Assembly (NCBI GenBank): GCA_900770445.1
Contig: CAAGKO010000058.1
Span: forward strand, 1 to 24,895
Source of the DNA: an uncultured Oribacterium sp.
Lineage (GTDB): Bacteria; Bacillota; Clostridia; Lachnospirales; Lachnospiraceae
Reading direction: 5' to 3'
Length of the DNA stretch: 24,895 nt
This document shows, in pieces, positions 7,688 through 15,413 of the stretch; position 1 is the stretch's first letter, and every line of letters starts with the position of its first letter. Below the pieces are notes generated by a model. It was not told where the DNA came from, searched no databases, and worked only from the letters and a program-made list of their open reading frames with translations. The position numbers and the translations under genes were made by a program.

Positions 7688-8710
7688 ATGGAATTTAACG
7701 AGTTTTTCAGAGAACAGAATGCATCCGCTCCGGCGGGCGGCATGCGCTTTATCGAGAGCTTCTATGACGGCATGCGGGTAGCGGATATCTACCTCGTAAA
7801 GACGAAGAACGCTGCGCTCACGAAGAATGGCAAGGAGTACCTGAACGTGACGCTGCAGGATCGCACCGGTCAGGTAGATGCGAAGGTATGGGAACCAAAC
7901 TCCCCGGGCATCGCAGAATTCGATGTGCTCGACTATGTCTATGTCGAGGGCAATGTCACCGTTTATAATGGCAGCAACCAGCTGAGCATCCAGCGCCTCC
8001 GCGTGGCGAAGGAGGGCTCCTTCGATCCGAAGAATTATCTTCCGGTATCCGGTCGTCCGATTCCGGAGATGGATCAGGAGCTGCAGCAGATGATCAAGTC
8101 GGTGAAAAATCCGTATCTGAACAAGCTGCTCAACATGATCTTCCTCGAGAACGAAGGTTTCCATAAGGAGTTCATGCAGCACTCTGCCGCAAAGTCCGTA
8201 CACCACGGCTACGTCGGCGGTCTCGCAGAGCATACCCTGTCGGTCGCAGCCATCTGTGATTTCTATGCGAAGCATTACCCGGATCTGCACCGTGACCTGC
8301 TGATCACCGCGGCGCTCTGCCACGACATCGGAAAGGTACAGGAGCTGACCGCGTTCCCACGCAACGATTACAGCGATGTCGGACAGCTGATCGGTCATAT
8401 CGTCATCGGCTATCAGGCTGTGATCAACACGGCAAAGAAGATTCCGGATTTCCCGGAGACCCTCGCCGCAGAGCTCGGTCACTGCATCCTCGCGCACCAT
8501 GGTGAGCTCGAGTACGGCTCCCCGAAGAAGCCGGCACTGATGGAGGCGATGGCACTTTCCTTCGCCGACAACGTCGATGCAAAGCTCGAAACCATGCGCG
8601 AAGCCATCGCTGCCGCAGGTAAGAACGGCAAGGCGCCGGACAGCAACGGCTGGCTCGGCTTCAACCGCCTCATCGACTCAAACCTTCGAAAGACCAGCGA
8701 TCTTTCATAA
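7688..8710 (+). CDS. yhaM: YhaM-type 3'-5' exoribonuclease (OB-fold plus HD domain)
   Basis: Members of this family degrade RNA or single-stranded DNA from the 3' end. The 340-residue protein has an OB-fold nucleic-acid-binding segment (about 28-108; VTLQDRTGQVDAKVWEP) followed by a metal-dependent HD phosphohydrolase domain (about 165-310). The HD residues are H182 (GGLAEHTLSV), H212-D213 (ALCHDIGK), H270-H271 (LAHHGELEYGSP) and D294 (SFADNVDAK). Length and domain order match B. subtilis YhaM (about 314). The ATG at 7688 has only a weak GAAAG ribosome binding site but begins at the expected N-terminus. The gene stands alone and ends in a strong terminator. Confidence 0.92.
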   Translation: MEFNEFFREQNASAPAGGMRFIESFYDGMRVADIYLVKTKNAALTKNGKEYLNVTLQDRTGQVDAKVWEPNSPGIAEFDVLDYVYVEGNVTVYNGSNQLSIQRLRVAKEGSFDPKNYLPVSGRPIPEMDQELQQMIKSVKNPYLNKLLNMIFLENEGFHKEFMQHSAAKSVHHGYVGGLAEHTLSVAAICDFYAKHYPDLHRDLLITAALCHDIGKVQELTAFPRNDYSDVGQLIGHIVIGYQAVINTAKKIPDFPETLAAELGHCILAHHGELEYGSPKKPALMEAMALSFADNVDAKLETMREAIAAAGKNGKAPDSNGWLGFNRLIDSNLRKTSDLS

Positions 8711-8724
8711 ATTATAAGTGAACG

Positions 8725-8769
8725 AAACGCCGCCACACAGAGGACATCCTCCGTGTGGCGGCGTTTTTT
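8725..8769. terminator. Intrinsic terminator shared by convergent yhaM and htrA-like genes
   Basis: A perfect 14-bp stem joins 8725-8738 (AAACGCCGCCACAC) to 8753-8766. The loop can extend the hairpin with GAGGA/TCCTC. TTTTTT at 8764-8769 follows on the plus strand. On the minus strand the tail GTTTCGTTC is weaker, but the hairpin can serve both genes. Confidence 0.9.
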
Positions 8770-8798
8770 AGAATTCACAGACAGAAATCAGCGCCGAA

Positions 8799-10166
8799 TC
8801 ATCGTGCGCCGACCGTCAGCTTATACTCGACTTCACTGTACTCGGAGCCGCGCTGGCGCTGTACCTTCACCTTGATTTCGTCGCCGACCTCGAGCTGGCC
8901 GAGCACCTTCCGGAAGGTCGGCATGTCATCGATCGCGCTGTCGTCGATCATCGTGAGGACATCCCCGCTCTGGATGCCTGCATTGAACGCCGGCGAATTC
9001 TTATCGCACTCCTCGATATAGAGGCCGGCCGGAAGCCCTGCGTGGGCCATCTCGGAGCTCACCTCCTGTGCATGGAAGCCGAGGTACGGATAAGCGATGC
9101 CGTTCGACAGCTTCTGGATCTGTGCGAGGAAATCCGTCGCGACGGCGATGCGGTGATAGCCATCCACGGTATCCCCGAGGCGACTGCTTACCCAGCCGAT
9201 CAGCTCGCCCTTCGTATTCAGCACGAAGGCCCCGTTCTCCGGGCTCGCATGCAGATCCACGATCATCGCGGCGATACTGCTGTCGATGTAGGACGTGTTA
9301 TAGCTGATGGACGAAATCGTCCCGGTCGTGCAGGACGGATATGTGCCATCCGGCGCCCCGACTGCGAGGAGCAGGTCCCCACGCTGCAGGCGGCCTGCAT
9401 TGCCGATGGTGATCGTCCGAAGCTCATGCCGGTCCTTCGCGCTGAGCGTGTGCTGGGCGACGGAAACCACCGCGATCCCATCCGCCTGGTCCTGCGCCTT
9501 CAGCTGTGCTTCATAGGAGGAGCCGTTCACACTCACCGTGATCGCGTCGTTCTCCTTTATGATGTCCGCAGAGGTGAGCACCAGAAGCTCGTCACCGGTG
9601 CGTGCGATCAGGATACCGGCGGCCTGTCTGCCGGACTCCACCTCCATGCCGAACATGTCGGTGCTGGTCACGCGGCTCTCGACCTCGACGAGGCTCTGCT
9701 CCGCCTGCTGCGCGACATGCTTGAGCGCCGCGTTCAGCTTCTCGTAATCCGCCACCGTGTACGCATAATCTGCGAGCTCCTGCCGCACGATGTCCTCGAC
9801 CGGGCTCGTCTCCGGCGGGGCACTCACTTCCGCAGCCTGTGCCACTTCTGCAGTGGACTGTCCGACTTCCCCGGATGCTCCCGCTGTGGTTTCTGCTTCG
9901 GATGGAGCACTGCCACCGGCTGTACTCTCTTCCGGAAGTGCAGCACCGCCCTCCGAGGCGGTCACTTCCGTTTCCAGGACGACGGCTTCGCTCTCCATCG
10001 GATGCAGACGCTCCCGGATCTCCGGCTCCAGGCCACCGAAGACAGCGGCACTAACGGAACCAAACAGAAGTGCGGAAATCAGCACACGTGCATAGTGCCG
10101 CGTGCGCTTCTTCCAGTCCTCCTTCCGACCTACGATATTCTCTTTGATAAAGTCTTTTTCTGCCAT
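8799..10166 (-). CDS. HtrA/DegP-like membrane-anchored PDZ protein with degenerate catalytic triad (pseudoprotease)
   Basis: The 455-residue protein has a basic cytoplasmic N-terminus, one membrane segment (about 27-45) and an extracellular Ala/Glu/Ser-rich linker (about 60-125). A trypsin-like chymotrypsin-fold domain (about 155-345) and a PDZ domain (about 360-453; GLYIEECDKNSPAFNAGIQSGDVL) follow. The fold matches HtrA, but the active site does not. The His motif normally reading TNAHVV is TSADII (D at 201). The Asp motif is kept (ADGIAV, D229). The Ser motif normally GNSGGP is ENGAF (310-314), with no serine. Loss of protease activity is therefore expected, leaving a binding or sensing role. 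The ATG at 10166 lies 6 nt after a TATAAT with no ribosome binding site. It is divergent from mutS2. Confidence 0.88.
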   Translation of the reverse strand: MAEKDFIKENIVGRKEDWKKRTRHYARVLISALLFGSVSAAVFGGLEPEIRERLHPMESEAVVLETEVTASEGGAALPEESTAGGSAPSEAETTAGASGEVGQSTAEVAQAAEVSAPPETSPVEDIVRQELADYAYTVADYEKLNAALKHVAQQAEQSLVEVESRVTSTDMFGMEVESGRQAAGILIARTGDELLVLTSADIIKENDAITVSVNGSSYEAQLKAQDQADGIAVVSVAQHTLSAKDRHELRTITIGNAGRLQRGDLLLAVGAPDGTYPSCTTGTISSISYNTSYIDSSIAAMIVDLHASPENGAFVLNTKGELIGWVSSRLGDTVDGYHRIAVATDFLAQIQKLSNGIAYPYLGFHAQEVSSEMAHAGLPAGLYIEECDKNSPAFNAGIQSGDVLTMIDDSAIDDMPTFRKVLGQLEVGDEIKVKVQRQRGSEYSEVEYKLTVGAR

Positions 10167-10236
10167 AGCACAATTATAACCATGAAGATATTTTCACGCA
10201 AGAAATTTGCCTTCATGTGCTATACTGATAGGCATG
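10164..10236. promoter_or_regulatory. Divergent promoter pair giving predicted leaderless mRNAs for htrA-like and mutS2
   Basis: Minus strand: TTGCGT (10201-10196), a 17-nt spacer and TATAAT (10178-10173), with the ATG at 10166 only 6 nt further on. Plus strand: an extended -10, TGC-TATACT (hexamer 10221-10226), with the ATG at 10234 only 7 nt further on. Neither start has a Shine-Dalgarno sequence. Inverted repeats link the two halves: CATGAAG (10181-10187) with CTTCATG (10211-10217), and TAGCACA (10166-10172) with TGTGCTA (10216-10222). The symmetry may reflect shared regulator binding. Confidence 0.6.
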
Positions 10237-12720
10237 AATGAAAAAGTATTACACACACTCGAATTTAATAAGATTAAGGATCGCCTGACCGACTGTGCGA
10301 GCTCCCAGGAGGGACGCAAGCTCGTCCAGGCGCTGCTGCCATCGACGGATCTCGCAGAGATCGATCGAAACCTCGCGGAAACCGACGCGGCCATGCTCCG
10401 TATCGGTCTCTATGGCACGCTTTCATTTTCCGGCGTGAAGGACGTCCGTGACAGCCTGAAGCGACTCGAGATCGCGGCTTCTCTGTCCGCGGCAGAGCTG
10501 CTCTCCATCAGTGGCGTGCTGACCGTCGCCGGCCGTGCGAAGGCCTATGCCCGTGACAGCGAGAAGACACCGGAGGCACCGAAGCCGGTGCCTCGGGCGG
10601 TGCGTTTAAACGCCCACTACACGAAGAATCAGCCGGATCCGGAGAAGCTCCGCGCGGAATCAGAGGACGATGCACTGTCCCCGTACTTCCGTGACATCGA
10701 GCCGCTCTCTCCGGTCAATAAGGAAATCGTCCGCTGCATCCTCTCGGAGGATGAGATCGCCGACGACGCGAGTGCCGGTCTCTTCAGCGTCCGTAAGAAA
10801 AAGCATGCGCTGGAGGAGCGCATCCACACGACGCTGAACGGCATCCTGAACGGTAGCCGTGCCCTGCTGCAGGACGCGGTCATCACCATGCGCGATGGTC
10901 GCTACTGTCTCCCGGTGAAGGCCGAGTATAAGTCGAGCTTTCCGGGCATGGTCCACGACCAGAGTGCGACGGGCTCGACGCTCTTCATCGAGCCGATGAG
11001 CATCGTCAAGCTGAATAATGACATCCGTGAGCTCGAGGCCGATGAAAAAAAGGAGATCGAGAAGGTCCTGGACACCCTGTCCGGCTCCCTGATGCCCTAT
11101 ACGAACGAGATTCGTCGGAACATCGAGATCCTCGCGCACCTCGACTTCGTCTTCGCGAAGGCGAAGCTGGCGACCTCCATGCGGGCCACCCGTCCGGTGC
11201 TGAACGATCACTACTACATCAACATCCTGCAGGGCCGTCATCCGCTCATCGATCCGAAGAAGGTCGTTCCGATCACGGTATACCTCGGAAAGGAATTCGA
11301 TCTTCTCGTCATCACGGGACCGAACACCGGTGGTAAGACCGTGTGCCTGAAGACCATCGGTCTCTTCCAGCTGATGGGCCAGTCCGGTCTCTTCATCCCG
11401 GCGGCTGAGGGCTCGGAGCTCGGTGTGTTCGAGGAGATCTTCGCCGACATCGGTGACGAGCAGTCCATCGAGCAGAATCTCTCGACCTTTTCCGCACACA
11501 TGACGAACACCGTCCGTATCCTGAGCGAGGCCGACAGCCACAGTCTCTGTCTCTTCGATGAGCTCGGTGCCGGTACCGATCCGACCGAGGGTGCGGCGCT
11601 CGCGATGGCGATCCTCAACTTCCTTCATAATATGAAAACACGGACCATCGCAACCACCCACTACGCAGAGATCAAGGTCTATGCCCTCTCCACCGAGGGC
11701 GTCGAGAACGCGAGCTGCGAGTTCGACGTGAATACCCTGAGCCCGACCTATCGTCTGCTGATCGGTGTGCCGGGTAAGTCCAATGCTTTCGCCATCTCAC
11801 AGAAGCTGGGCCTGCCATCCTACATCATCGAGGATGCAAAGAGCCGCCTCGAGAACGAGGATGTCAAGTTCGAGGATGTCATCGCGAGCCTCGAGGAGAG
11901 CCGCGTGACCGTCGAGCGGGAGCGCGAGGAGATCGCGCGCTATAAGGCGGAAATCGAGGAGTATAAGCGCCGTGCGCGGGAGAACTCCCGCGGCGTCGAG
12001 AAGGGCCGTGACAAGATTCTGCAGAAGGCCCGCGAGGAGGCTGCACAGATTCTGGCGGATGCCAAGGAAACGGCGGACGCCGTCGTGAAGGAGCTCCGGA
12101 AGCAGGAGCAGAACGGTGCGGCGGTCTTCGAGGCCGACCAGACCCGCTCCACGCTGAATAAGAAACTGCGGGAGACCCAGGCGAGTCTCTCCGCTGCACA
12201 GAAGGTGAAGGGACCGGCCCAGCCGGTATCCGCGAAGAGCCTCCGCATCGGCGACACTGTCCACGTGGCTTCGATGAACCTGAACGCCACGGTATCGACG
12301 CTGCCGGATCGAAACGGTAAGCTCTACGTCACCGCCGGCATCATCCGCACCCAGGTATCGGTGCGCGATATCGAGCTCGTGGATACCGGGAAGGTGTCCG
12401 GTCCGGGTCTCGAGCCGACGAAGAAGGGAAAGAAGTCCCACGCCGGCAACATCCGCATGCAGAAAACGATGAGCATCTCTCCGGAGATCAATCTCATCGG
12501 CCAGACTACCGCGGAGGCGATCCCGGAGCTACAGAAGTACCTCGACGACGCCTACCTCGCGCATCTGCCGCAGGTCCGTGTCGTCCATGGACGTGGTACC
12601 GGCGTGCTCCGAAAGGCGGTGCATGCACAGCTGAAGAAGCTGAAATACGTGGATTCCTTCCGCCTCGGCGAGTTCGGCGAGGGCCAGGATGGTGTCACGA
12701 TCGTCATGTTTAAGAAGTAA
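10234..12720 (+). CDS. mutS2: MutS2 (endonuclease/ribosome-collision factor, Smr domain)
   Basis: MutS2 proteins have been linked to suppression of recombination and, in B. subtilis, to rescue of collided ribosomes. The protein has 828 residues from the ATG at 10234. An upstream in-frame TTG at 10207 would add nine residues, but MNEKVLHTLEFNKIKDRL matches the usual family N-terminus. Visible parts are the MutS-like core, Walker A GPNTGGKTV (from 362), FDELGAGTDPTEGAAL (Walker B), TTHYAEIK, a long charged coiled coil (about 530-650), a KOW-like segment (about 670-720) and a C-terminal Smr domain with VHGRGTGVLR. The Smr start reads INLIG rather than the classical LDLRG/LDLHG. Length is close to the family norm, with a small insert near 110-150. 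Confidence 0.96.
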   Translation: MNEKVLHTLEFNKIKDRLTDCASSQEGRKLVQALLPSTDLAEIDRNLAETDAAMLRIGLYGTLSFSGVKDVRDSLKRLEIAASLSAAELLSISGVLTVAGRAKAYARDSEKTPEAPKPVPRAVRLNAHYTKNQPDPEKLRAESEDDALSPYFRDIEPLSPVNKEIVRCILSEDEIADDASAGLFSVRKKKHALEERIHTTLNGILNGSRALLQDAVITMRDGRYCLPVKAEYKSSFPGMVHDQSATGSTLFIEPMSIVKLNNDIRELEADEKKEIEKVLDTLSGSLMPYTNEIRRNIEILAHLDFVFAKAKLATSMRATRPVLNDHYYINILQGRHPLIDPKKVVPITVYLGKEFDLLVITGPNTGGKTVCLKTIGLFQLMGQSGLFIPAAEGSELGVFEEIFADIGDEQSIEQNLSTFSAHMTNTVRILSEADSHSLCLFDELGAGTDPTEGAALAMAILNFLHNMKTRTIATTHYAEIKVYALSTEGVENASCEFDVNTLSPTYRLLIGVPGKSNAFAISQKLGLPSYIIEDAKSRLENEDVKFEDVIASLEESRVTVEREREEIARYKAEIEEYKRRARENSRGVEKGRDKILQKAREEAAQILADAKETADAVVKELRKQEQNGAAVFEADQTRSTLNKKLRETQASLSAAQKVKGPAQPVSAKSLRIGDTVHVASMNLNATVSTLPDRNGKLYVTAGIIRTQVSVRDIELVDTGKVSGPGLEPTKKGKKSHAGNIRMQKTMSISPEINLIGQTTAEAIPELQKYLDDAYLAHLPQVRVVHGRGTGVLRKAVHAQLKKLKYVDSFRLGEFGEGQDGVTIVMFKK

Positions 12721-12758
12721 AGCTGCGCGGGGCCTGCGGTCGCTGCGCACAGGAACGC

Positions 12759-12870
12759 CCGGTGAAGAAACACCGGCGGACGGGTGCCTTAGGTAAAGCC
12801 GGAATCATTGGCCGAAGAACGCGAAAAGCGGTGAAGGAACGCCGGCGAGTAAAGCAGCGGCCGAAGAACG
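12759..12870 (+). repeat. Imperfect direct repeats in the mutS2-response regulator spacer
   Basis: The 164-nt spacer (12721-12884) contains two diverged 21-nt copies (starting near 12760 and 12829; about 17 of 21 matching) and a perfect 12-nt repeat GGCCGAAGAACG (12810-12821 and 12859-12870). CCGGTG/CACCGG (12759-12776) can form a small hairpin without a T run. An in-frame extension of the response regulator crosses this region but is not believed to be coding. The second copy abuts the regulator's ribosome binding site (AGGAGG at 12871-12876). Confidence 0.5.
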
Positions 12871-12884
12871 AGGAGGAAAGCCGG

Positions 12885-13910
12885 ATGGCGGAGAAACAGA
12901 AAATTCTGATCGTGGATGATGACGCTTCGATTTCGGAGCTCATCTCCCTCTATCTCGAAAAGGAGATGTTTGATACGCGCTGCGCCGCGGATGGCGAGGA
13001 GGCGCTGCAGCTCTTTCCGGAATACCAGCCGAATCTCGTGATTCTGGATCTGATGCTGCCGGGCATCGATGGCTATGAGGTCTGCCGGCGGCTCCGGGCG
13101 AGCTCGCAGGTGCCGGTCATCATGCTGTCGGCGAAGGGCGAGACCTTCGATAAGGTGCTCGGGCTCGAGCTCGGCGCGGACGACTACATGGTGAAGCCGT
13201 TTGAGTCGAAGGAGCTCGTGGCGCGGGTGAAGGCGGTGCTTCGTCGCTACCAGCAGGCCCAGGCGCAGGTCAATGCTGCCGTCGATGCCGCACTCTCCGC
13301 CCAGCAGGCGAAGGCAGGCGCAGGACGCACGATGAATAGTGCTGCGAGCGCGGCTACTGCGGGCTTCGCGAAAAACGGCGGAGTCGGCGCGGCTTCGCCG
13401 CAGGTACGGATGGGCGCGGGCTTCCTCGATACGACAGGGCTTCCGGCGGATGCGGATGGCAATATCACCTTCCGGGCGTACGCTGAGGGCGACAGCGGCT
13501 CCGGCGAGCTGTACACCTACAACGGGCAGACCGGACAGCTGCATCGCGGTGGTACCGGCGCTTCGGACGCGCGGACGCATGCGACGGATATGCTCGATGC
13601 CTACCGGAATGGTGACTACATCGAGTATAAGGATCTCATCATCAATAAGTCGAATTACGCGGTCTACTACAGTGGTCATGTCGTGGAGATGCCGCCGAAG
13701 GAGCTCGAGCTTCTCTACTTCCTGGCGTCCTCACCGAATCAGGTCTTCACGCGTGAGCAGCTCCTCGATCACATCTGGGGCTATGAGTTCGCCGGGGATT
13801 CCCGGACGGTCGATGTGCACATCAAGCGGCTGCGCGAGAAGCTGCCGGGGAATCCGGACTGGGAGATCTCTACGGTCTGGGGCATCGGCTACAAGTTCAG
13901 AGTCATGTAA
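12885..13910 (+). CDS. OmpR/PhoB-family response regulator with a long interdomain insertion
   Basis: This is a two-component response regulator that activates or represses transcription when phosphorylated. The ATG at 12885 is chosen because AGGAGG lies 8 nt upstream and the receiver begins immediately (KILIVDDD). Receiver domain about 5-122: acidic pair D11/D12, phospho-acceptor D55 (LVILDLMLPG), S82 and K104 (MVKPF). The winged-helix DNA-binding domain is at about 248-340 (MPPKELELLYFLASSPNQVFTREQLL, then a WGIGYKF end). The total is 341 residues against ~225-240 for the family. The excess is a linker at about 123-247 that starts as an Ala/Gln-rich low-complexity stretch and continues with G/S/D/T-rich sequence. 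It may be transcribed with mutS2. The kinase gene faces it. Confidence 0.93.
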   Translation: MAEKQKILIVDDDASISELISLYLEKEMFDTRCAADGEEALQLFPEYQPNLVILDLMLPGIDGYEVCRRLRASSQVPVIMLSAKGETFDKVLGLELGADDYMVKPFESKELVARVKAVLRRYQQAQAQVNAAVDAALSAQQAKAGAGRTMNSAASAATAGFAKNGGVGAASPQVRMGAGFLDTTGLPADADGNITFRAYAEGDSGSGELYTYNGQTGQLHRGGTGASDARTHATDMLDAYRNGDYIEYKDLIINKSNYAVYYSGHVVEMPPKELELLYFLASSPNQVFTREQLLDHIWGYEFAGDSRTVDVHIKRLREKLPGNPDWEISTVWGIGYKFRVM

Positions 13911-13953
13911 GAAACGCCGCCGGGGAAGTGATATGCTCCCCCGGCGGCGTTTC
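13911..13953. terminator. Bidirectional hairpin terminator between convergent response regulator and kinase genes
   Basis: A perfect 15-bp stem (13911-13925 with 13939-13953; arms GAAACGCCGCCGGGG and its complement) with a 13-nt loop exactly fills the gap between the two stop codons. Both strands continue GTTTCTTA, so T runs are short but symmetric. Confidence 0.85.
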
Positions 13954-15366
13954 TTATGCCTCCGGTAGCTCGTAGCTGGCCTGCGGCAGTGTGAAGGTAA
14001 ACTCGGTGCCGACACCTTCGGTGGAGACGCAGTCAATGTTCTCACCGTGCGCGGTGATGATGGACTTCACGATGCTGAGGCCGAGGCCGGTGCCGTGCTT
14101 GTCCTTGCCGCGTGACTGGTCCGCCTTATAGAAGCGGTCCCAGATCTTCGCGAGGTCGCGCTTCGGGATGCCGATGCCGGTGTCCTTGATGGAGACGAAG
14201 ACCTTCTGGCCGCGGATGCCGGTGCGGATCGCGATCGAGGATTTCGGATTACTGAACTTCAGCGCATTATCGATCAGGTTATAGAGCACCTGCTGGATCT
14301 TACTGTAGTCCGCGTAGACCATCTCCTTCTTCTCAGCGAAGGTCAGCTCGAAGACGAGCTCCTTCTTCTGACAGGTCATCTCGAAGCTCGCGCAGACGTC
14401 ACGGATCACGCGGTTTACATCGAAGTTCGTCCGGCTGAGGAAGCCCTTCTTATCCAGGGTGCCCAGACTCAGCATTGACTGCGTCAGCTTCGTAAGGCGC
14501 TCCGTCTCGGAAATCAGGCGCATGAGGTACTTCGGCTCCAGCTCCTCCGGGATCGTGCCGTCGAGGATGGCCTCGAGGTAGCCCTTGATGGAGGTCAGCG
14601 GGGAGCGGAAGTCATGGCTGACGTTCGCGATGAACTGCTTCTGATAGTCGTCGGACTTCGAGATCTCATCCGACATGAAGTTCAGGGTCTCCGCGAGGTA
14701 GCCCATCTCATCCTCCGAGTTCGTCGTGATCTTATAGTGATAATCACCGGCGGCATACTTCGTGGCCCCCTCCGTGATCCTCTTCAGCGGACGGTAGACG
14801 ATGACATAGAAGACGGCCATAATCAGCAGTGACAGGAGGAAGAGGATAAGCGCCGTGAAGTAGACGATGTTCAGGATGTCGTTCTGTGAAGCGACGATGT
14901 TGGCGACCGGCTCATGGATGAGGACATAGCCTGCAGTCGTATACCCCCGGGTCACCGGGGCCATGACGGAGAGGACATCATCTGGAAATAGCTCGTGATA
15001 GCGGCCGAGCTTATAGCGCATGCCGGTCATCGTGCTGTCGAAATCCGGGATCTCGATGTTCTCATGCGCATCGTCTGCGGTGTCGCTCAGCACCTTTCCG
15101 TTCCGATCCACGATCCAGATGTCGACATCGAGGAAGGTGGAGACCGCCTTCATCTGCTGACTCACCGTATCGGTGCTCAGATTCAGGTTTCCCGTCTCGG
15201 AATAGGTCGAGGAGATCAGCGTCGCCTCACTGTAGAGGCTGTTCGCCTGCTCCCGGATCAGGTAGCGGTAGGTGAGTCCGGAGGACAGGATCGCCACGAC
15301 CATGAAGCCCAGCACACCGAAGACGATATACGCCACGATAAATTTTACAAACAGGGATCGTTTCAT
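13954..15366 (-). CDS. Sensor histidine kinase (two-membrane-segment, HAMP, HisKA, HATPase)
   Basis: This is a membrane sensor that autophosphorylates on histidine and passes phosphate to a response regulator. The ATG at 15366 (MKRSLFVKF, 470 residues) is preferred over an in-frame TTG four codons upstream. Segments: TM1 about 7-29, an extracytoplasmic sensor region about 33-162 containing a WIVDRNGKVL PAS/Cache-like strand, TM2 about 166-190, and HAMP about 192-245. The H box is FIANVSHDFRSPLTSIKGY (H251), with N box NLIDNALKFS, G1 DTGIGIP, F box and G2 HGTGLGLS. All catalytic motifs are present. It is the likely partner of the regulator at 12885-13910, although it lies on the opposite strand, tail to tail. 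A T-tailed hairpin lies just upstream. Confidence 0.95.
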   Translation of the reverse strand: MKRSLFVKFIVAYIVFGVLGFMVVAILSSGLTYRYLIREQANSLYSEATLISSTYSETGNLNLSTDTVSQQMKAVSTFLDVDIWIVDRNGKVLSDTADDAHENIEIPDFDSTMTGMRYKLGRYHELFPDDVLSVMAPVTRGYTTAGYVLIHEPVANIVASQNDILNIVYFTALILFLLSLLIMAVFYVIVYRPLKRITEGATKYAAGDYHYKITTNSEDEMGYLAETLNFMSDEISKSDDYQKQFIANVSHDFRSPLTSIKGYLEAILDGTIPEELEPKYLMRLISETERLTKLTQSMLSLGTLDKKGFLSRTNFDVNRVIRDVCASFEMTCQKKELVFELTFAEKKEMVYADYSKIQQVLYNLIDNALKFSNPKSSIAIRTGIRGQKVFVSIKDTGIGIPKRDLAKIWDRFYKADQSRGKDKHGTGLGLSIVKSIITAHGENIDCVSTEGVGTEFTFTLPQASYELPEA

Positions 15367-15382
15367 ACGCTTTCTCAAATTT

Positions 15383-15413
15383 AAAAAAAGGGCCGGCCCA
15401 CCTCACGGGGACC
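15383..15413 (-). promoter_or_regulatory. Terminator/attenuator-like hairpin just upstream of the kinase start
   Basis: On the minus strand GGTCCCC-GTGA-GG-T-GGGCC can fold as a stem with a GTGA tetraloop and one bulge. It is followed by GGCCC and a seven-T run (15389-15383). The ATG is only 16 nt further on. It could end transcripts from the upstream glucokinase gene or attenuate kinase expression. An alternative small stem is the palindrome GGGCCGGCCC (15390-15399). Confidence 0.4.

Noticed and set aside
7571..8500. 309-codon minus-strand open frame opposite the YhaM-like gene
   Set aside because: It is antisense to an OB/HD protein with all metal residues; no start signal or domain is seen.
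10207..10233. TTG start adding nine residues to MutS2
   Set aside because: It would start upstream of the promoter -10, and the family N-terminus matches the ATG at 10234.
12762..12884. N-terminal extension of the response regulator starting at 12762
   Set aside because: The receiver domain begins exactly at the ATG at 12885, which has AGGAGG 8 nt upstream; the extension is repeat-derived and very basic.
15366..15378. Histidine kinase start at TTG 15378
   Set aside because: The ATG four codons later gives a normal N-terminus (MKRSLFVKF) with GAGAAAG upstream; the TTG has no better ribosome binding site.
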